A stretch of 64,000 nt of DNA from Prevotellaceae bacterium (GCA_028723525.1 JAQYET010000069.1:1-64000); one strand, 5' to 3'. Counted from the stretch's first letter, positions 7,720 to 16,975 are shown. Notes: generated by a model not told the origin, from the sequence alone. Translations and numbers: made by a program.

Positions 7720-8337
7720 TTTATCTTGTAGTGAACTTCTTACAGGAAAAGTCATACCAAGAAACATTATGCTCGCTAAAACGATTACATTAAATTTCAT
7801 AGAACATATTCCATATACTTTTTAGCCTTATACTCAAGTTAAGATTTTAGCAAAAACTTAACATGAGGCTATGAATGTGCTAAGTTTTTCGGAATTTCTC
7901 AACATGTTAAGGGAACATGTTACAATCTCAGGAATTATTTTTTCTGTTGATTATTTGTATTACAAGTGTAGGGTCAACCAGCAAGTGCAATATTACGAAT
8001 AATATTTGTAAAACTTCTGCTTTGGTGTTGAGAAGTTTAATGTTTAGCATCATAAATTGATAATAAGTTTGCAATGAAGTGATTTTTGCTATTGTCCTCT
8101 CGAAAGTAAAAGGTGCAAGGTCTGTTTCCCAACAAGCCTTGCGCCATCAATTAGAGGGTTATAAAAGTCAGAATAGTTGCTATCACATTGGCAACCACTG
8201 CCAAAAGCCACTTCGATAGTATTGTTTTCTCTTTCAGAGTTGCCCACTACGGCACAACAGCCTAATTAGAAATTACTTTCAGTGAGAGAGTAGTACTATC
8301 ATAATTTATGTCCATTGTAAAATACCGATTTCTGGGT
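7720..8337. other. Intergenic stretch with an isolated hairpin
   Basis: No gene with a normal start is visible. A hairpin at 8096-8157 (CCTCT/AGAGG outside, GGTGCAAGG/CCTTGCGCC inside, one G-T pair) stands alone. On the minus strand the region 8090-8245 reads as a short hydrophobic peptide (KWLLAVVANVIATILTF), but an in-frame stop precedes it and no ATG opens it. It may be a relic of a small membrane-protein gene. Confidence 0.35.
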
Positions 8338-8338
8338 A

Positions 8339-8369
8339 TTGTGCCATTACGTGAACCTTATTATCTTTG
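8339..8369 (+). promoter_or_regulatory. Promoter of the TonB-receptor operon
   Basis: TTG at 8339-8341 and TATCTTTG at 8362-8369 are spaced by 20 bp, matching the Bacteroidetes consensus. Transcription would start near 8376, leaving a leader of about 100 nt that includes a terminator before the receptor start. Confidence 0.65.
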
Positions 8370-8422
8370 CAACGAAAAAATGGAAGTTATGATAAGGACA
8401 CATATAGATATACTACATAGGC

Positions 8423-8482
8423 ATGAAAGTCTGCCAAGCCAAGCGCACCGTTCTTTATTTGAGCGGTGCGCTTTTTTCATGA
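8423..8482 (+). other. Possible leader peptide overlapping the attenuator
   Basis: A 19-codon frame begins ATG at 8423 (MKVCQAKRTVLYL) and ends with a TGA at 8480-8482 that overlaps the ATG at 8479 as ATGA. It spans the entire terminator stem. Translation could disrupt the hairpin and couple to the receptor. No recognisable ribosome site was found, so this is tentative. Confidence 0.25.
8441..8477 (+). terminator. Leader terminator (possible attenuator) before TonB receptor
   Basis: Arms AAGCGCACCG (8441-8450) and CGGTGCGCTT (8464-8473) form a perfect 10-bp stem followed by T residues. It lies between the promoter at 8339-8369 and the ATG at 8479, so the receptor can be made only by readthrough or from another start. 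That is the arrangement of an attenuator. Confidence 0.65.
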
Positions 8483-10932
8483 ACAAAGCCGACGGGTGTT
8501 CATTTTTAAAGAAATGGCAGAATAGACTATCATATAAACATATAGAGGAATTGGTATGGAATAATAGGGGCAGATACTCCATTTCCAATTATTTTGTAGT
8601 GGTTATTTGCCTATTCGCATGGCAAGACATATACGCTCAAAAAATTATTTATGGAAAAGTCTCTGATGCACAGACTCACAAGCCCTTGAGCGGTGCCACG
8701 GTCATGTTGGACAATTCTGAAACAGGAACAACCACTGACCATACAGGTACGTTTAGAATGAGTGTTCCTTCGAGGAGCGGCAAGAAGATAAAAGTAAAAT
8801 ATATAGGATATAAAGGTCGCAGTGTAGCCTTCGGGCAGAAACCGTGCGTCAGCGACAGCATTTGTTGTAATGTAGAGTTGCAGCCCTTGGACAATCTCTT
8901 GTCCGATGTTGTGGTATTGGGCAAAAGCAAAGCGCAGACGCATCGCGAAGTCCCGTCGGCAGTGACAATTATAGACGGAAAAACTCTCAAATATAAGACA
9001 GCCACCTTAAACGAGATTCTTGACAATGCCGCAGGTATCAAAGTGGCGCAGCAAGGAGGACTGGGAAATGCCTCGCGCATCATTATACAAGGCATGGACG
9101 GTAAGCGTATCGGCATATTTGTAAATGGCATGCCAATGGGAAACTCCGATGAGTTTCAACTCAGCAGTATTCCTATCGACATGATAGAGGAGGTGGAAGT
9201 ATATAAAGGTATTATCCCTGCATGGCTGGGCGGTGACGGATTAGGTGGGGCTGTGAACATTCTGCTGAAGGACTTTAAAAGTAATCATCTGGAAGCAGCA
9301 TTTGAGGCAGCGTCTTACAACACATATATGGGTAGTCTGCAACTGAAACGCTATTTGGGTAAGACATCAACAGCTCTGCATGTCGGTGCCATGATGAATT
9401 ATGCTAAAAATAATTATAGTTTTTCTTCTCCGTTTGAATTAGGACGTATCATTCACCGTGACCACGACGCCTACTTGCATGGAGGATTCAGCGTGGGTAT
9501 AAGCAGCCGGCAGTTATGGTTTGACCAATTTGACATAACACTGAGTGGCGACTATTACCGCAAAGAGATACAGGGTGGACTGATGAACGTGCAAAACAAC
9601 ATCCAGCATGCCTTTACGCGTACACATTCGGCAAGCACGGCACTAAGTCTTGAAAAGAGTTTTATGAATGGCAAACTAACCGCACAACTCCACTCAACTG
9701 TCGGACTCAGTCTTGTCAATCAGGTGGACACCTCCCACTATTGTTACGATTTTATAGGCAACAAGTTTCTTAGTGGCTCCGGGCGTGGAGAGATAGGCTC
9801 CGTTCCAAACGATTCGCACGATAGGCATATTACTATCCGTGAACTGCTCAACCTGACCTATAGGATTGACAGCCGTCAACTTATCACATGGAACACCAAT
9901 TACCGCTACGGGCGCAAGATGCCCAAAGACGAACTTGCCGACCGCTATTCGCGTTTGCCTACCAGCGGATACCCGAGCCGGCTCCGTACCATTGTGTCCG
10001 GGTTGACCCATGAATGGAAACTATATGATGGCAAATTCACAAACGAATTGGGAATAAAGCTATTCAATCACTATTCAAGAGTCCTTCCATTTGCCGAATC
10101 TATCATGTTGCAAGACAAACTTAGAACATCTACTAACCATAGTACCATGATAGGCTGGAGCGAGGCAATGGCACTGCATCTTCTTCCGAATAATGCCCTG
10201 ACACTGAAAGCCTCCGTGCAATCGACCGTCAGAATGCCCATTGCCGAAGAATTGTTTGGTGACGGCGTTCTGCTGCTCCCGTCAGAGAAGCTTCGTCCGG
10301 AGCGGAGTTTTAATATTAACGCAGGTGCGATATGGCTCATCAATGCCGGTCGTTATCCACAGGTGCGGATTGGTCTCAATACATTCTACATGAGTGCGAA
10401 GGACATGATTAAACTGATGTATAGTTCCATGAATATGGCCTATGACAACATCGGCAAGGTTCGCGTGGTGGGTATGGACATGGAAATAGACAGCAAAATG
10501 AATCGTTGGTTGGATATACAGGGAAATATCACATGGCAAGATGCCCGCGACATGAGAAAGTATGCCGTAGGCGGTGGCGAAAATTATCACTATCGCTATC
10601 GCATCCCCAACATGCCTTATTTGTTTGGCAATGTCGGGCTGCGTCTGTATAAGGAAGGCTTGCTTGGGCGTTCTACTTCCTCTGCACTTGCCTCTTCTTT
10701 CGGATTTACCAAGGAATTCAGTTACAACTGGGAGGCAAGCAACAACAATACTATGCTTATACCGGCAAGATACAGTTGGGACGTAGCCCTTCATCATTCT
10801 TTCAACAATCAATGCCAACTGAGTCTTGAGATACGAAACATTCTCAACCGTGAGAACTGGGCGGAATTTCGTTACCCGATGGAAAGACGCACGTTCCATT
10901 TGAAAATGAAATATATTATCAATAAATTATAA
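8479..10932 (+). CDS. TonB-dependent outer-membrane receptor
   Basis: About 817 residues from the ATG at 8479; the frame is open to 8308, but that start precedes the mapped promoter. A hydrophobic signal segment (YFVVVICLFAW, then DIYAQ) is preceded by an unusually long basic leader of about 36 residues, so a TTG further in is possible. After cleavage come a carboxypeptidase-like regulatory domain (GKVSDAQTHKPLSGATV), the TonB box/plug (ATLNEILDNAAGIKV, GMPMG, IEEVEVYKG, LGGAVNI) and a 22-strand-type barrel ending in aromatic strands. It takes up a bulky ligand using TonB energy. The DUF4374 lipoprotein next to it resembles the XusA/XusB xenosiderophore pair, so a ferric siderophore or haem-like ligand is likely. 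Confidence 0.9.
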   Translation: MNKADGCSFLKKWQNRLSYKHIEELVWNNRGRYSISNYFVVVICLFAWQDIYAQKIIYGKVSDAQTHKPLSGATVMLDNSETGTTTDHTGTFRMSVPSRSGKKIKVKYIGYKGRSVAFGQKPCVSDSICCNVELQPLDNLLSDVVVLGKSKAQTHREVPSAVTIIDGKTLKYKTATLNEILDNAAGIKVAQQGGLGNASRIIIQGMDGKRIGIFVNGMPMGNSDEFQLSSIPIDMIEEVEVYKGIIPAWLGGDGLGGAVNILLKDFKSNHLEAAFEAASYNTYMGSLQLKRYLGKTSTALHVGAMMNYAKNNYSFSSPFELGRIIHRDHDAYLHGGFSVGISSRQLWFDQFDITLSGDYYRKEIQGGLMNVQNNIQHAFTRTHSASTALSLEKSFMNGKLTAQLHSTVGLSLVNQVDTSHYCYDFIGNKFLSGSGRGEIGSVPNDSHDRHITIRELLNLTYRIDSRQLITWNTNYRYGRKMPKDELADRYSRLPTSGYPSRLRTIVSGLTHEWKLYDGKFTNELGIKLFNHYSRVLPFAESIMLQDKLRTSTNHSTMIGWSEAMALHLLPNNALTLKASVQSTVRMPIAEELFGDGVLLLPSEKLRPERSFNINAGAIWLINAGRYPQVRIGLNTFYMSAKDMIKLMYSSMNMAYDNIGKVRVVGMDMEIDSKMNRWLDIQGNITWQDARDMRKYAVGGGENYHYRYRIPNMPYLFGNVGLRLYKEGLLGRSTSSALASSFGFTKEFSYNWEASNNNTMLIPARYSWDVALHHSFNNQCQLSLEIRNILNRENWAEFRYPMERRTFHLKMKYIINKL

Positions 10933-10944
10933 ACATAAAAAATA

Positions 10945-12180
10945 ATGAAAACAAACAAATTCTTATGGGCTTTGCCCTGCCTGACCATGCTGTTTGCAGC
11001 AACATTTTCGTCTTGTTCGGAAAACAACGACGAGCCGGAACCTCAATCCAAGCATCACTTCCTGATGGCTGCACAATCGGACAACAGTTTCTTCATCACA
11101 AGTTTTGAGAATTTCAATGAAGGCACGTCCGTTACTTACGGCAAGGCTATAACCCTACCCACCGGGCATTTGTTTATGGAGAAACACGGAAAATATGTTT
11201 ATCTTCAGTCTGGTTCGATGTATGGCTACGGAGGCGAACAGACTCTTTATAAATATGAAGTGGATGCCAATGGGAAACTTTCTACCCGGTCTGTCGGCAA
11301 ACTTTCTTTCCCGGGTTCACCCAACGTGGTTGAAATTGTATTTGCAAGCGACACGAAAGCCTATGCCGTCACATGCGCAAGCCGTGGACAACTAATAGTG
11401 TTCAATCCGACCACGATGAGCGTAACGAAAGAGATAGACCTTTCACCTTACGCGGAGGAGGATAATGACCCAGACGGAGGCAATGGCATTGTGCGTGACG
11501 GTAAACTGTTCCTGCCGCTCAATCAGGCAAAATCCATGAAGGAAATTCTTGCGACACCTGCGCAGGTGGCTGTCATTGACGTGGCGACCGACAAGGTGGA
11601 AAAAGTGATAAAAGACGACCGGGCAACCAGTCTCGGAATGATCGGACACACCACACCGGTTATGGATGAAGCCGGCAACATCTATTTCCATACCGGACCA
11701 CGTGCGGCGATGATGTGTCAGTTTATGCCCGGTAAGGGGTATAAGGATGGACTGCTGCGCATCAAGAAAGGCGAGACAGAGTTTGACAAAGAGTTTTATA
11801 TGAGTCTGCAAACCACCGAGGGAGCAGAGGTCGGTTCTTACGGAATGTCTATGGCTTATGGTGGCAACGGGAAAATATACACGTTCCTTTATAAGCCCTC
11901 GTTGGTAAAAGATCCCAACGACCAAACCTATATTGTCAACAAATGCTATGTTCCTTACGAGATAGACGTGAACAAGAAGACCGGACGTATTCTTCCCCTC
12001 CCTGCATCATGTGGTTGGGCATCCAATGCAATTATCAAGGTAGGTTCTTCTATCTATTTTGGCGAGCACACCGACAGCGGTATAGGATTCTATCGTTACG
12101 ACATGGCAACGGGAATAGGCTCCATGCAACCAAGTGTGAAGACACCTACCGGTGCCTATAAAGTGATTTCTATGGACTAA
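10945..12180 (+). CDS. DUF4374-type surface lipoprotein (XusB-like)
   Basis: A 411-residue lipoprotein. The signal peptide MKTNKFLWALPCLTMLF... ends in a lipobox (FSSC), followed by an acidic stretch (ENNDEPEP) that fits surface export of Bacteroidetes lipoproteins. The remainder has the repeated strands of a beta-propeller (YLQSGSMYGYGG, DGKLFLPLN, AGNIYFHTG, GGNGKIYTF, GSSIYFGEH). DUF4374 proteins pair with TonB receptors in Bacteroidales, and B. thetaiotaomicron XusB, which binds xenosiderophores, appears to be of this type. Twelve bp separate it from the receptor stop, so they form an operon. Ligand not determinable from sequence. Confidence 0.8.
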   Translation: MKTNKFLWALPCLTMLFAATFSSCSENNDEPEPQSKHHFLMAAQSDNSFFITSFENFNEGTSVTYGKAITLPTGHLFMEKHGKYVYLQSGSMYGYGGEQTLYKYEVDANGKLSTRSVGKLSFPGSPNVVEIVFASDTKAYAVTCASRGQLIVFNPTTMSVTKEIDLSPYAEEDNDPDGGNGIVRDGKLFLPLNQAKSMKEILATPAQVAVIDVATDKVEKVIKDDRATSLGMIGHTTPVMDEAGNIYFHTGPRAAMMCQFMPGKGYKDGLLRIKKGETEFDKEFYMSLQTTEGAEVGSYGMSMAYGGNGKIYTFLYKPSLVKDPNDQTYIVNKCYVPYEIDVNKKTGRILPLPASCGWASNAIIKVGSSIYFGEHTDSGIGFYRYDMATGIGSMQPSVKTPTGAYKVISMD

Positions 12181-12276
12181 AACAAGCTTATGGACAGGTT
12201 TTGTAAAATTCCACAGACAGTAAGGAGGTTTGCAGAACCCGTCCAACCATTATATGACCAATAAACAGCAAAAAAC

Positions 12277-12666
12277 ATGAAAGAAAATCTTAAAATATCC
12301 ATTCTTTGGGTTGCAGTGATAGCCGGAATGTCTGCACATTCTCTCATTGAGATGATACCACTTTTTTGGAATGCAGACATAGCGATTTCTAATGAAGGTG
12401 TGGCTCCGATGCCCATATTGGTGATGATGGCCATCGTCTCATTCACGATACCGGTGATAGGACTGCTCCTTTCGCTCTATGCCGTTAAGCGTTGGCATAA
12501 AATAGTTCATGTCTGCCTTGCTTTCCTCCTTGCCCTCTTTTGTGCGGCGCACTGTGTGGAATTGATTACGGATTTTGAGCTTCCTCAACTTTTTATCCAC
12601 CCCATGCTCGTTGTGTTGAGTGTCACACTTGCCTATGAAGCGTGGAAGTGGAATAGGAAAATATAA
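12277..12666 (+). CDS. Small inner-membrane protein, four helices
   Basis: A 129-residue protein with four hydrophobic segments (about residues 7-27, 45-68, 75-95 and 103-122) and short polar loops, ending in a basic tail (WKWNRKI). No family recognised. It follows the DUF4374 gene by 96 bp and is closed by the terminator at 12740, so it belongs to the receptor operon. It occupies the place of the PepSY membrane protein in Xus systems but is far smaller. A helper role in uptake or sensing is only suggested by context. Confidence 0.65.
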   Translation: MKENLKISILWVAVIAGMSAHSLIEMIPLFWNADIAISNEGVAPMPILVMMAIVSFTIPVIGLLLSLYAVKRWHKIVHVCLAFLLALFCAAHCVELITDFELPQLFIHPMLVVLSVTLAYEAWKWNRKI

Positions 12667-12739
12667 ATTATTGCATACGCTTATCCTGCAAATAGATATG
12701 ATACAGAATCATTCATGATTATATCATCAAAACCCAAAT

Positions 12740-12777
12740 GCGCACTTGTGGGTTATAGCATTGTGCGCTTTTTTTTG
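12740..12777 (+). terminator. Terminator between receptor operon and TetR operon
   Basis: GCGCAC (12740-12745) pairs with GTGCGC (12763-12768), followed by T8. An overlapping alternative hairpin, AACCCA with TGGGTT, uses the left arm inside its loop, so the two folds exclude each other, as in an attenuator. Confidence 0.65.
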
Positions 12778-12779
12778 TG

Positions 12780-12805
12780 AATAATTTAGAACGGTGTTCA
12801 TTATT
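12780..12805. promoter_or_regulatory. Putative TetR operator
   Basis: A dyad, AATAATTTAGAAC then GGT then GTTCATTATT, ends 11 bp before the tetR ATG. GAAC/GTTC are perfect half-sites, extended by AATAA/TTATT with an imperfect gap. TetR proteins usually bind such dyads beside their own start. The right half (GGTGTTCATT) recurs at 8495-8504. Confidence 0.5.
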
Positions 12806-12816
12806 AGAATCCGATT

Positions 12817-13431
12817 ATGCAGAAATTGAAGACAGATATTAGACAACGTATATTGGAGGTGGCGCATCGGGAGTTCATCAAGAATGGAGTACGACACACG
12901 TGCATCCGTAACGTGGCGCGCAAGGCTGGTGTGACGGTAGGCAACCTATACCATTATTTCGAGAGCAAGGATGTTCTATTTTGTGCGGTGATGCGTCCGC
13001 TTCTCTTGGCAATCGACAGATATATCCTTTCGCACAACGATGAGGAGAATCTATCCATAGAGGTGTTTGACATGCGACAACGGCAGATAGGATATATCTT
13101 TTCCATGCTTGTACTCATCAAGGATTTCCGCCCCGAACTGCGACTGCTTCTTTTCAATGCCGAGGGCACTTCGTTGGAAGGATATAAAAACAAAATCATC
13201 GACCAGCAGATGCAGGTGGGTATAGAATACATGCGCCTGATGAAGGAACGCTATCCGCATCTTGACGTCAACATCTCTCCTTTCCTGATTCATCTTACCT
13301 GTTCAACATGGATGACTCTATTCTGCGAACTTGTGGAGCATGATGATTATAGTGAAGAGGAAATCAAGCTGGCACTCAAGCAATACGTGTCCTTCGGCAT
13401 GGCCGGATGGAAAGAACTGATGAAACCATAA
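12817..13431 (+). CDS. TetR/AcrR-family transcriptional regulator
   Basis: A 204-residue regulator. The N-terminal DNA-binding domain (residues 1-50) has the family pattern RILEVAHREFIKNGV, helix-turn-helix IRNVARKAGVTVGNLYHYF, and SKDVLFCAV. The C-terminal ligand-binding part is helical and not assignable to a ligand. It is the first gene of an apparent operon with the two ABC genes (20-bp gap) and the RND, LolA-like and barrel genes behind them, and it is expected to repress that operon through the dyad upstream. Confidence 0.88.
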   Translation: MQKLKTDIRQRILEVAHREFIKNGVRHTCIRNVARKAGVTVGNLYHYFESKDVLFCAVMRPLLLAIDRYILSHNDEENLSIEVFDMRQRQIGYIFSMLVLIKDFRPELRLLLFNAEGTSLEGYKNKIIDQQMQVGIEYMRLMKERYPHLDVNISPFLIHLTCSTWMTLFCELVEHDDYSEEEIKLALKQYVSFGMAGWKELMKP

Positions 13432-13450
13432 AAACCTTCAAATCAATGAT

Positions 13451-15205
13451 ATGATAAAGACACTCAAACATTTAGGAACCTACATTGGAGGGCGCAAATG
13501 GCTGCTGCCATGTTCCGTCGGGCTGTCGGCACTCAATGGACTGCTGTCGCTCGTTCCCTTTGTCCTTTTGTGGCTTGTGGTGCGCACGCTGCTCACGGCT
13601 GAAGGCACCCTTGCCGATACGCCTCTGTGGGACTATGCTCTTGCGGCGTTCGTAATATCCATAGTAAACGTGTTGCTCTACTTTGCCGCCCTCATGCTTT
13701 CGCACCTTGCCGCTTTCCGTGTGGAAACCAATATGCGACGCAGTGCTATGAAACGTCTCATGCGTGTGCCGCTGGGATTCTTCGATACGCAGAACACGGG
13801 ACGGATGCGCAAAATCATCGACGAGGACTCCGGTCAGACACATACTTTCGTGGCACACATCCTGCCCGATGTGGCAGGAAGCATCGTTGCTCCGCTTGGC
13901 GTCATCATCCTTCTGCTTGTGGTAGATTGGCAGTTGGGCATTGCCTCGTTGGTGCCGATTGTCTGTGCTTTCGGCATTATGGGCTATATGATGAACCCAC
14001 GAAACAACCAATTCCAACGAATGTATCTTGACGCGCAGGAGAAGATGAGTGCGGAGGCGGTGGAATATGTACGTGGTATTCCTGTGGTGAAAGTCTTTCA
14101 GCAGACGGTGTTTTCGTTCAAGCGATTTCATGACAGCATCATCAACTACCGAGACCTTGTCATCAAATATACCCTGCTATGGCGCAGACCAATGTCTGCC
14201 TACACCGTTGCCATCAATGCCTTTGCTTTCTTTCTCGTGCCAACCGGCATTATCCTGATTGGACATGGCGGAGAGACGGCAGTCATCGTTTCCGACATGA
14301 TACTCTATGTGCTGATTGCCCCGATTATCTCCGTCAATGTGATGAAGACGATGTACCTCAGTCAGAATCTATTTCTGGCGAACGAGGCAGTGGAGCGATT
14401 GGAAAATCTCACTTGCGTATCACCGCTTCCCGACAGCGAAACGCCACGGAAAGGCAAAGCTTTCGACATCTGTTTCCATGATGTGTCGTTCAGATACGAA
14501 GGAGCAGAGAAAGATGCCGTGAGCCATATCGACCTCGCCATTCCCGAAGGCAAGACGGTAGCACTTGTGGGAGCATCGGGCAGCGGCAAGACCACCATCG
14601 CAAGGCTCATACCCCGTTTTTGGGATGTGCGCGAGGGTAGTGTGAGCATAGGCGATGTGGACGTGCGTCAAATGGATAAGGATGAACTGATGCGCAGCGT
14701 GTCGTTCGTCTTCCAGAACACCCGACTGTTCAAGACCTCCATTTTGGAGAACGTGCGCTACGGCAGTTCCAAGGCGACGCTCGAACAGGTAAACCGTGCC
14801 ATAGACCTGTCGCAGAGTCGTGAAGTCATCGAACGGTTGCCACAAGGATTGGACACCGTGATTGGTGCCGAGGGAACTTACCTGTCGGGGGGCGAGCAGC
14901 AGCGCATCGTTCTTGCGCGTGCCATTCTGAAAGACGCTCCCATCGTGGTACTCGATGAGGCGACCGCCTTTGCAGACCCCGAAAACGAGCATCTTATCCG
15001 CCAAGCCCTCGCGCATCTCACTCGTGGCAAAACGGTATTGATGATAGCTCATCGGCTGACCACCGTGCAAGATGCCGACAATATCGTAGTAATGCAGAAC
15101 GGCGGGATAGCCGAACAGGGAATGCACGAAGAACTCATCGCCCGCAAGGCATTATATTATAAAATGTGGAACGAGTACCAGAAATCGGTAGCGTGGAAAT
15201 TATAA
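13451..15205 (+). CDS. ABC transporter half-unit, IrtA/YbtP-like
   Basis: A 584-residue fusion of a six-helix type IV (exporter-fold) membrane domain and an ATPase. The ATPase shows Walker A GASGSGKTT, signature LSGGEQQ, Walker B IVVLDEATAFADPENE and the H-loop MIAHRLTT. The DEATAFADPENE wording is characteristic of the siderophore ABC importers with exporter fold (mycobacterial IrtA, Yersinia YbtP/Q), where ordinary exporters have DEATSALD. It heterodimerises presumably with the next gene, 22 bp downstream. Next to a TonB receptor and DUF4374 lipoprotein, uptake of an iron chelate across the inner membrane is a good guess. Drug or lipid export remains possible. Confidence 0.85.
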   Translation: MIKTLKHLGTYIGGRKWLLPCSVGLSALNGLLSLVPFVLLWLVVRTLLTAEGTLADTPLWDYALAAFVISIVNVLLYFAALMLSHLAAFRVETNMRRSAMKRLMRVPLGFFDTQNTGRMRKIIDEDSGQTHTFVAHILPDVAGSIVAPLGVIILLLVVDWQLGIASLVPIVCAFGIMGYMMNPRNNQFQRMYLDAQEKMSAEAVEYVRGIPVVKVFQQTVFSFKRFHDSIINYRDLVIKYTLLWRRPMSAYTVAINAFAFFLVPTGIILIGHGGETAVIVSDMILYVLIAPIISVNVMKTMYLSQNLFLANEAVERLENLTCVSPLPDSETPRKGKAFDICFHDVSFRYEGAEKDAVSHIDLAIPEGKTVALVGASGSGKTTIARLIPRFWDVREGSVSIGDVDVRQMDKDELMRSVSFVFQNTRLFKTSILENVRYGSSKATLEQVNRAIDLSQSREVIERLPQGLDTVIGAEGTYLSGGEQQRIVLARAILKDAPIVVLDEATAFADPENEHLIRQALAHLTRGKTVLMIAHRLTTVQDADNIVVMQNGGIAEQGMHEELIARKALYYKMWNEYQKSVAWKL

Positions 15206-15227
15206 CCATTCAAAAAGCCATACGACA

Positions 15228-16973
15228 ATGATAAAATACTTTCAAAACCGTTTCGCCCTATCGGAAAAAGGGGCAAAAGATTTGCGGCGAGGCATAGCCT
15301 ATTCCACATTGCTCAACCTTGCATTGATGTTGCCGCCCACTTACTTGTTTCTGTTCCTCATGGAGCGCATCGGAACAGAGTCGCAGGCGCGACAACACAC
15401 GTTGTGGTTCTACCTGCTCTTGGCAGTAGGGCTGGCAGTGCTAATGTTCATCGTGACCCAGTGGCAGTACGACAGCACTTATACCACAATCTACACCGAA
15501 AGCGCACAACGGCGCATCGGTGTGGCAGAGAAGCTGCGCCGTCTGCCGTTGGCGTTTTTTGGTGAGCGCAACCTGTCTGACCTCACTTCCACCATAATGG
15601 AAGACTGCACCATGCTTGAACAGATATTCTCGCATGCCGTTCCGCAACTTTTTGCCGCCATGACGAGCGTCATCGTCATTGCTGTCGGAATGTTTTGTTA
15701 CGACTGGCGACTCGCCGCCGCACTCTTTTGGGTTGTGCCGCTGGGCATTGCCACATTGTTGCTGTCGCGCCGTAAACTCGACAAGGCTTTCCGGCATGTC
15801 TATCACGTGAAGCGTGGCGTAACCGAACAGGTACAGGAGGGACTGGAATGTGTGCAGGAAATCAAGTCGTACAATGGTGAAGCGGCGTACTGCCACAGTT
15901 TTGACCTACGGCTGAAAGGTTACGAGAAGGAATTGGTCAGCCACGAATTGGTAGCCGGCACGTGCGTCAATCTCTCTGCCATGTTGCTGAAATTAGGCAT
16001 GCCGTCGGTCATTCTCGTGGGGGCGTGGTTGTTGCAACATTGCGACGTGTCTGTATTCACTTATTTGGCGTTCCTAATTGTCTCGGCAATGGTTTACAAC
16101 CCCATTCAGGAGGTGTGCAACAACCTTGCCATACTCGCCTTTCTCGATGTGCGCATCAATCGGGTTAAGGAAATCGACGCGATGCCGGCACAGGAAGGGA
16201 AGCTGGAAATGCAGATAGAGAACTACGACATAGAGTTTCGTAACGTGAATTTTGCCTACGAAGCCGAAAGGCAGGTGCTGAGTAATGTTTCCTTCACTGC
16301 CCGTCAGGGAGAGGTTACTGCTCTTGTGGGACCTTCGGGTGGAGGAAAGAGCACCACCGCCAAACTCGCCGCACGCTTTTGGGACATCGACGGTGGACAG
16401 ATACTGATAGGCGGAAAAGACATTTCCACGATAGAGCCTGAAACGTTGCTGAAAAACTATGCCATTGTTTTTCAAGATGTATTGCTCTTTAATGCCTCCA
16501 TTGCCGACAATATCCGCATCGGCAAGCGCAATGCCACCGACGAGGAAGTGCGTCATGCGGCACGATTGGCACAATGCGACGATTTTATCAGTCGTATGCC
16601 GCAGGGCTATGATACCGTTATCGGCGAGAATGGCGAAACGCTTTCGGGCGGCGAGCGTCAGCGCATCTCCATTGCCCGCGCCCTTCTGAAGGATGCCCCT
16701 ATAATTCTTTTGGATGAAGCCACCGCCAGCCTTGATGCCGAGAACGAGACGAAGATACAGGCAGGTCTCTCCGAACTGGTACAGGGAAAGACCGTCATCA
16801 TCATTGCCCACCGCATGCGCACCGTGCGCAATGCCGACCACATCGTGGTACTCAACGGCGGAACGGTAAGCGAGCAGGGAACACCTGACGAACTGATGGC
16901 GAGAAATGGAGAGTTCGCACGAATGATAGCCTTGCTGCAGGAAAAAATAAATGACAATAAAACAAGGATATAA
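15228..16973 (+). CDS. ABC transporter half-unit, partner (IrtB/YbtQ-like)
   Basis: A 581-residue membrane-domain/ATPase fusion: six transmembrane helices in residues 20-290, Walker A GPSGGGKST, Q-loop FQDVLLF, signature LSGGERQ, Walker B IILLDEATASLDAENE and H-loop IIAHRMRT. All catalytic motifs are intact, so both sites of a heterodimer with the preceding protein could hydrolyse ATP. The stop and the next gene's start are separated by two bases, which ties this pair to the RND gene in one transcript. Confidence 0.87.
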   Translation: MIKYFQNRFALSEKGAKDLRRGIAYSTLLNLALMLPPTYLFLFLMERIGTESQARQHTLWFYLLLAVGLAVLMFIVTQWQYDSTYTTIYTESAQRRIGVAEKLRRLPLAFFGERNLSDLTSTIMEDCTMLEQIFSHAVPQLFAAMTSVIVIAVGMFCYDWRLAAALFWVVPLGIATLLLSRRKLDKAFRHVYHVKRGVTEQVQEGLECVQEIKSYNGEAAYCHSFDLRLKGYEKELVSHELVAGTCVNLSAMLLKLGMPSVILVGAWLLQHCDVSVFTYLAFLIVSAMVYNPIQEVCNNLAILAFLDVRINRVKEIDAMPAQEGKLEMQIENYDIEFRNVNFAYEAERQVLSNVSFTARQGEVTALVGPSGGGKSTTAKLAARFWDIDGGQILIGGKDISTIEPETLLKNYAIVFQDVLLFNASIADNIRIGKRNATDEEVRHAARLAQCDDFISRMPQGYDTVIGENGETLSGGERQRISIARALLKDAPIILLDEATASLDAENETKIQAGLSELVQGKTVIIIAHRMRTVRNADHIVVLNGGTVSEQGTPDELMARNGEFARMIALLQEKINDNKTRI

Positions 16974-16975
16974 CT

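Noticed and set aside
8090..8245. Small hydrophobic peptide on the minus strand (KWLLAVVANVIATILTF)
   Set aside because: It looks protein-like, but an in-frame stop precedes it and no ATG, GTG or TTG opens it, so it is mentioned only as a possible relic.
8308..8478. N-terminal extension of the TonB receptor from the ATG-less frame start at 8308
   Set aside because: It would start before the mapped promoter and be translated through a terminator stem; the residues do not resemble a signal peptide.
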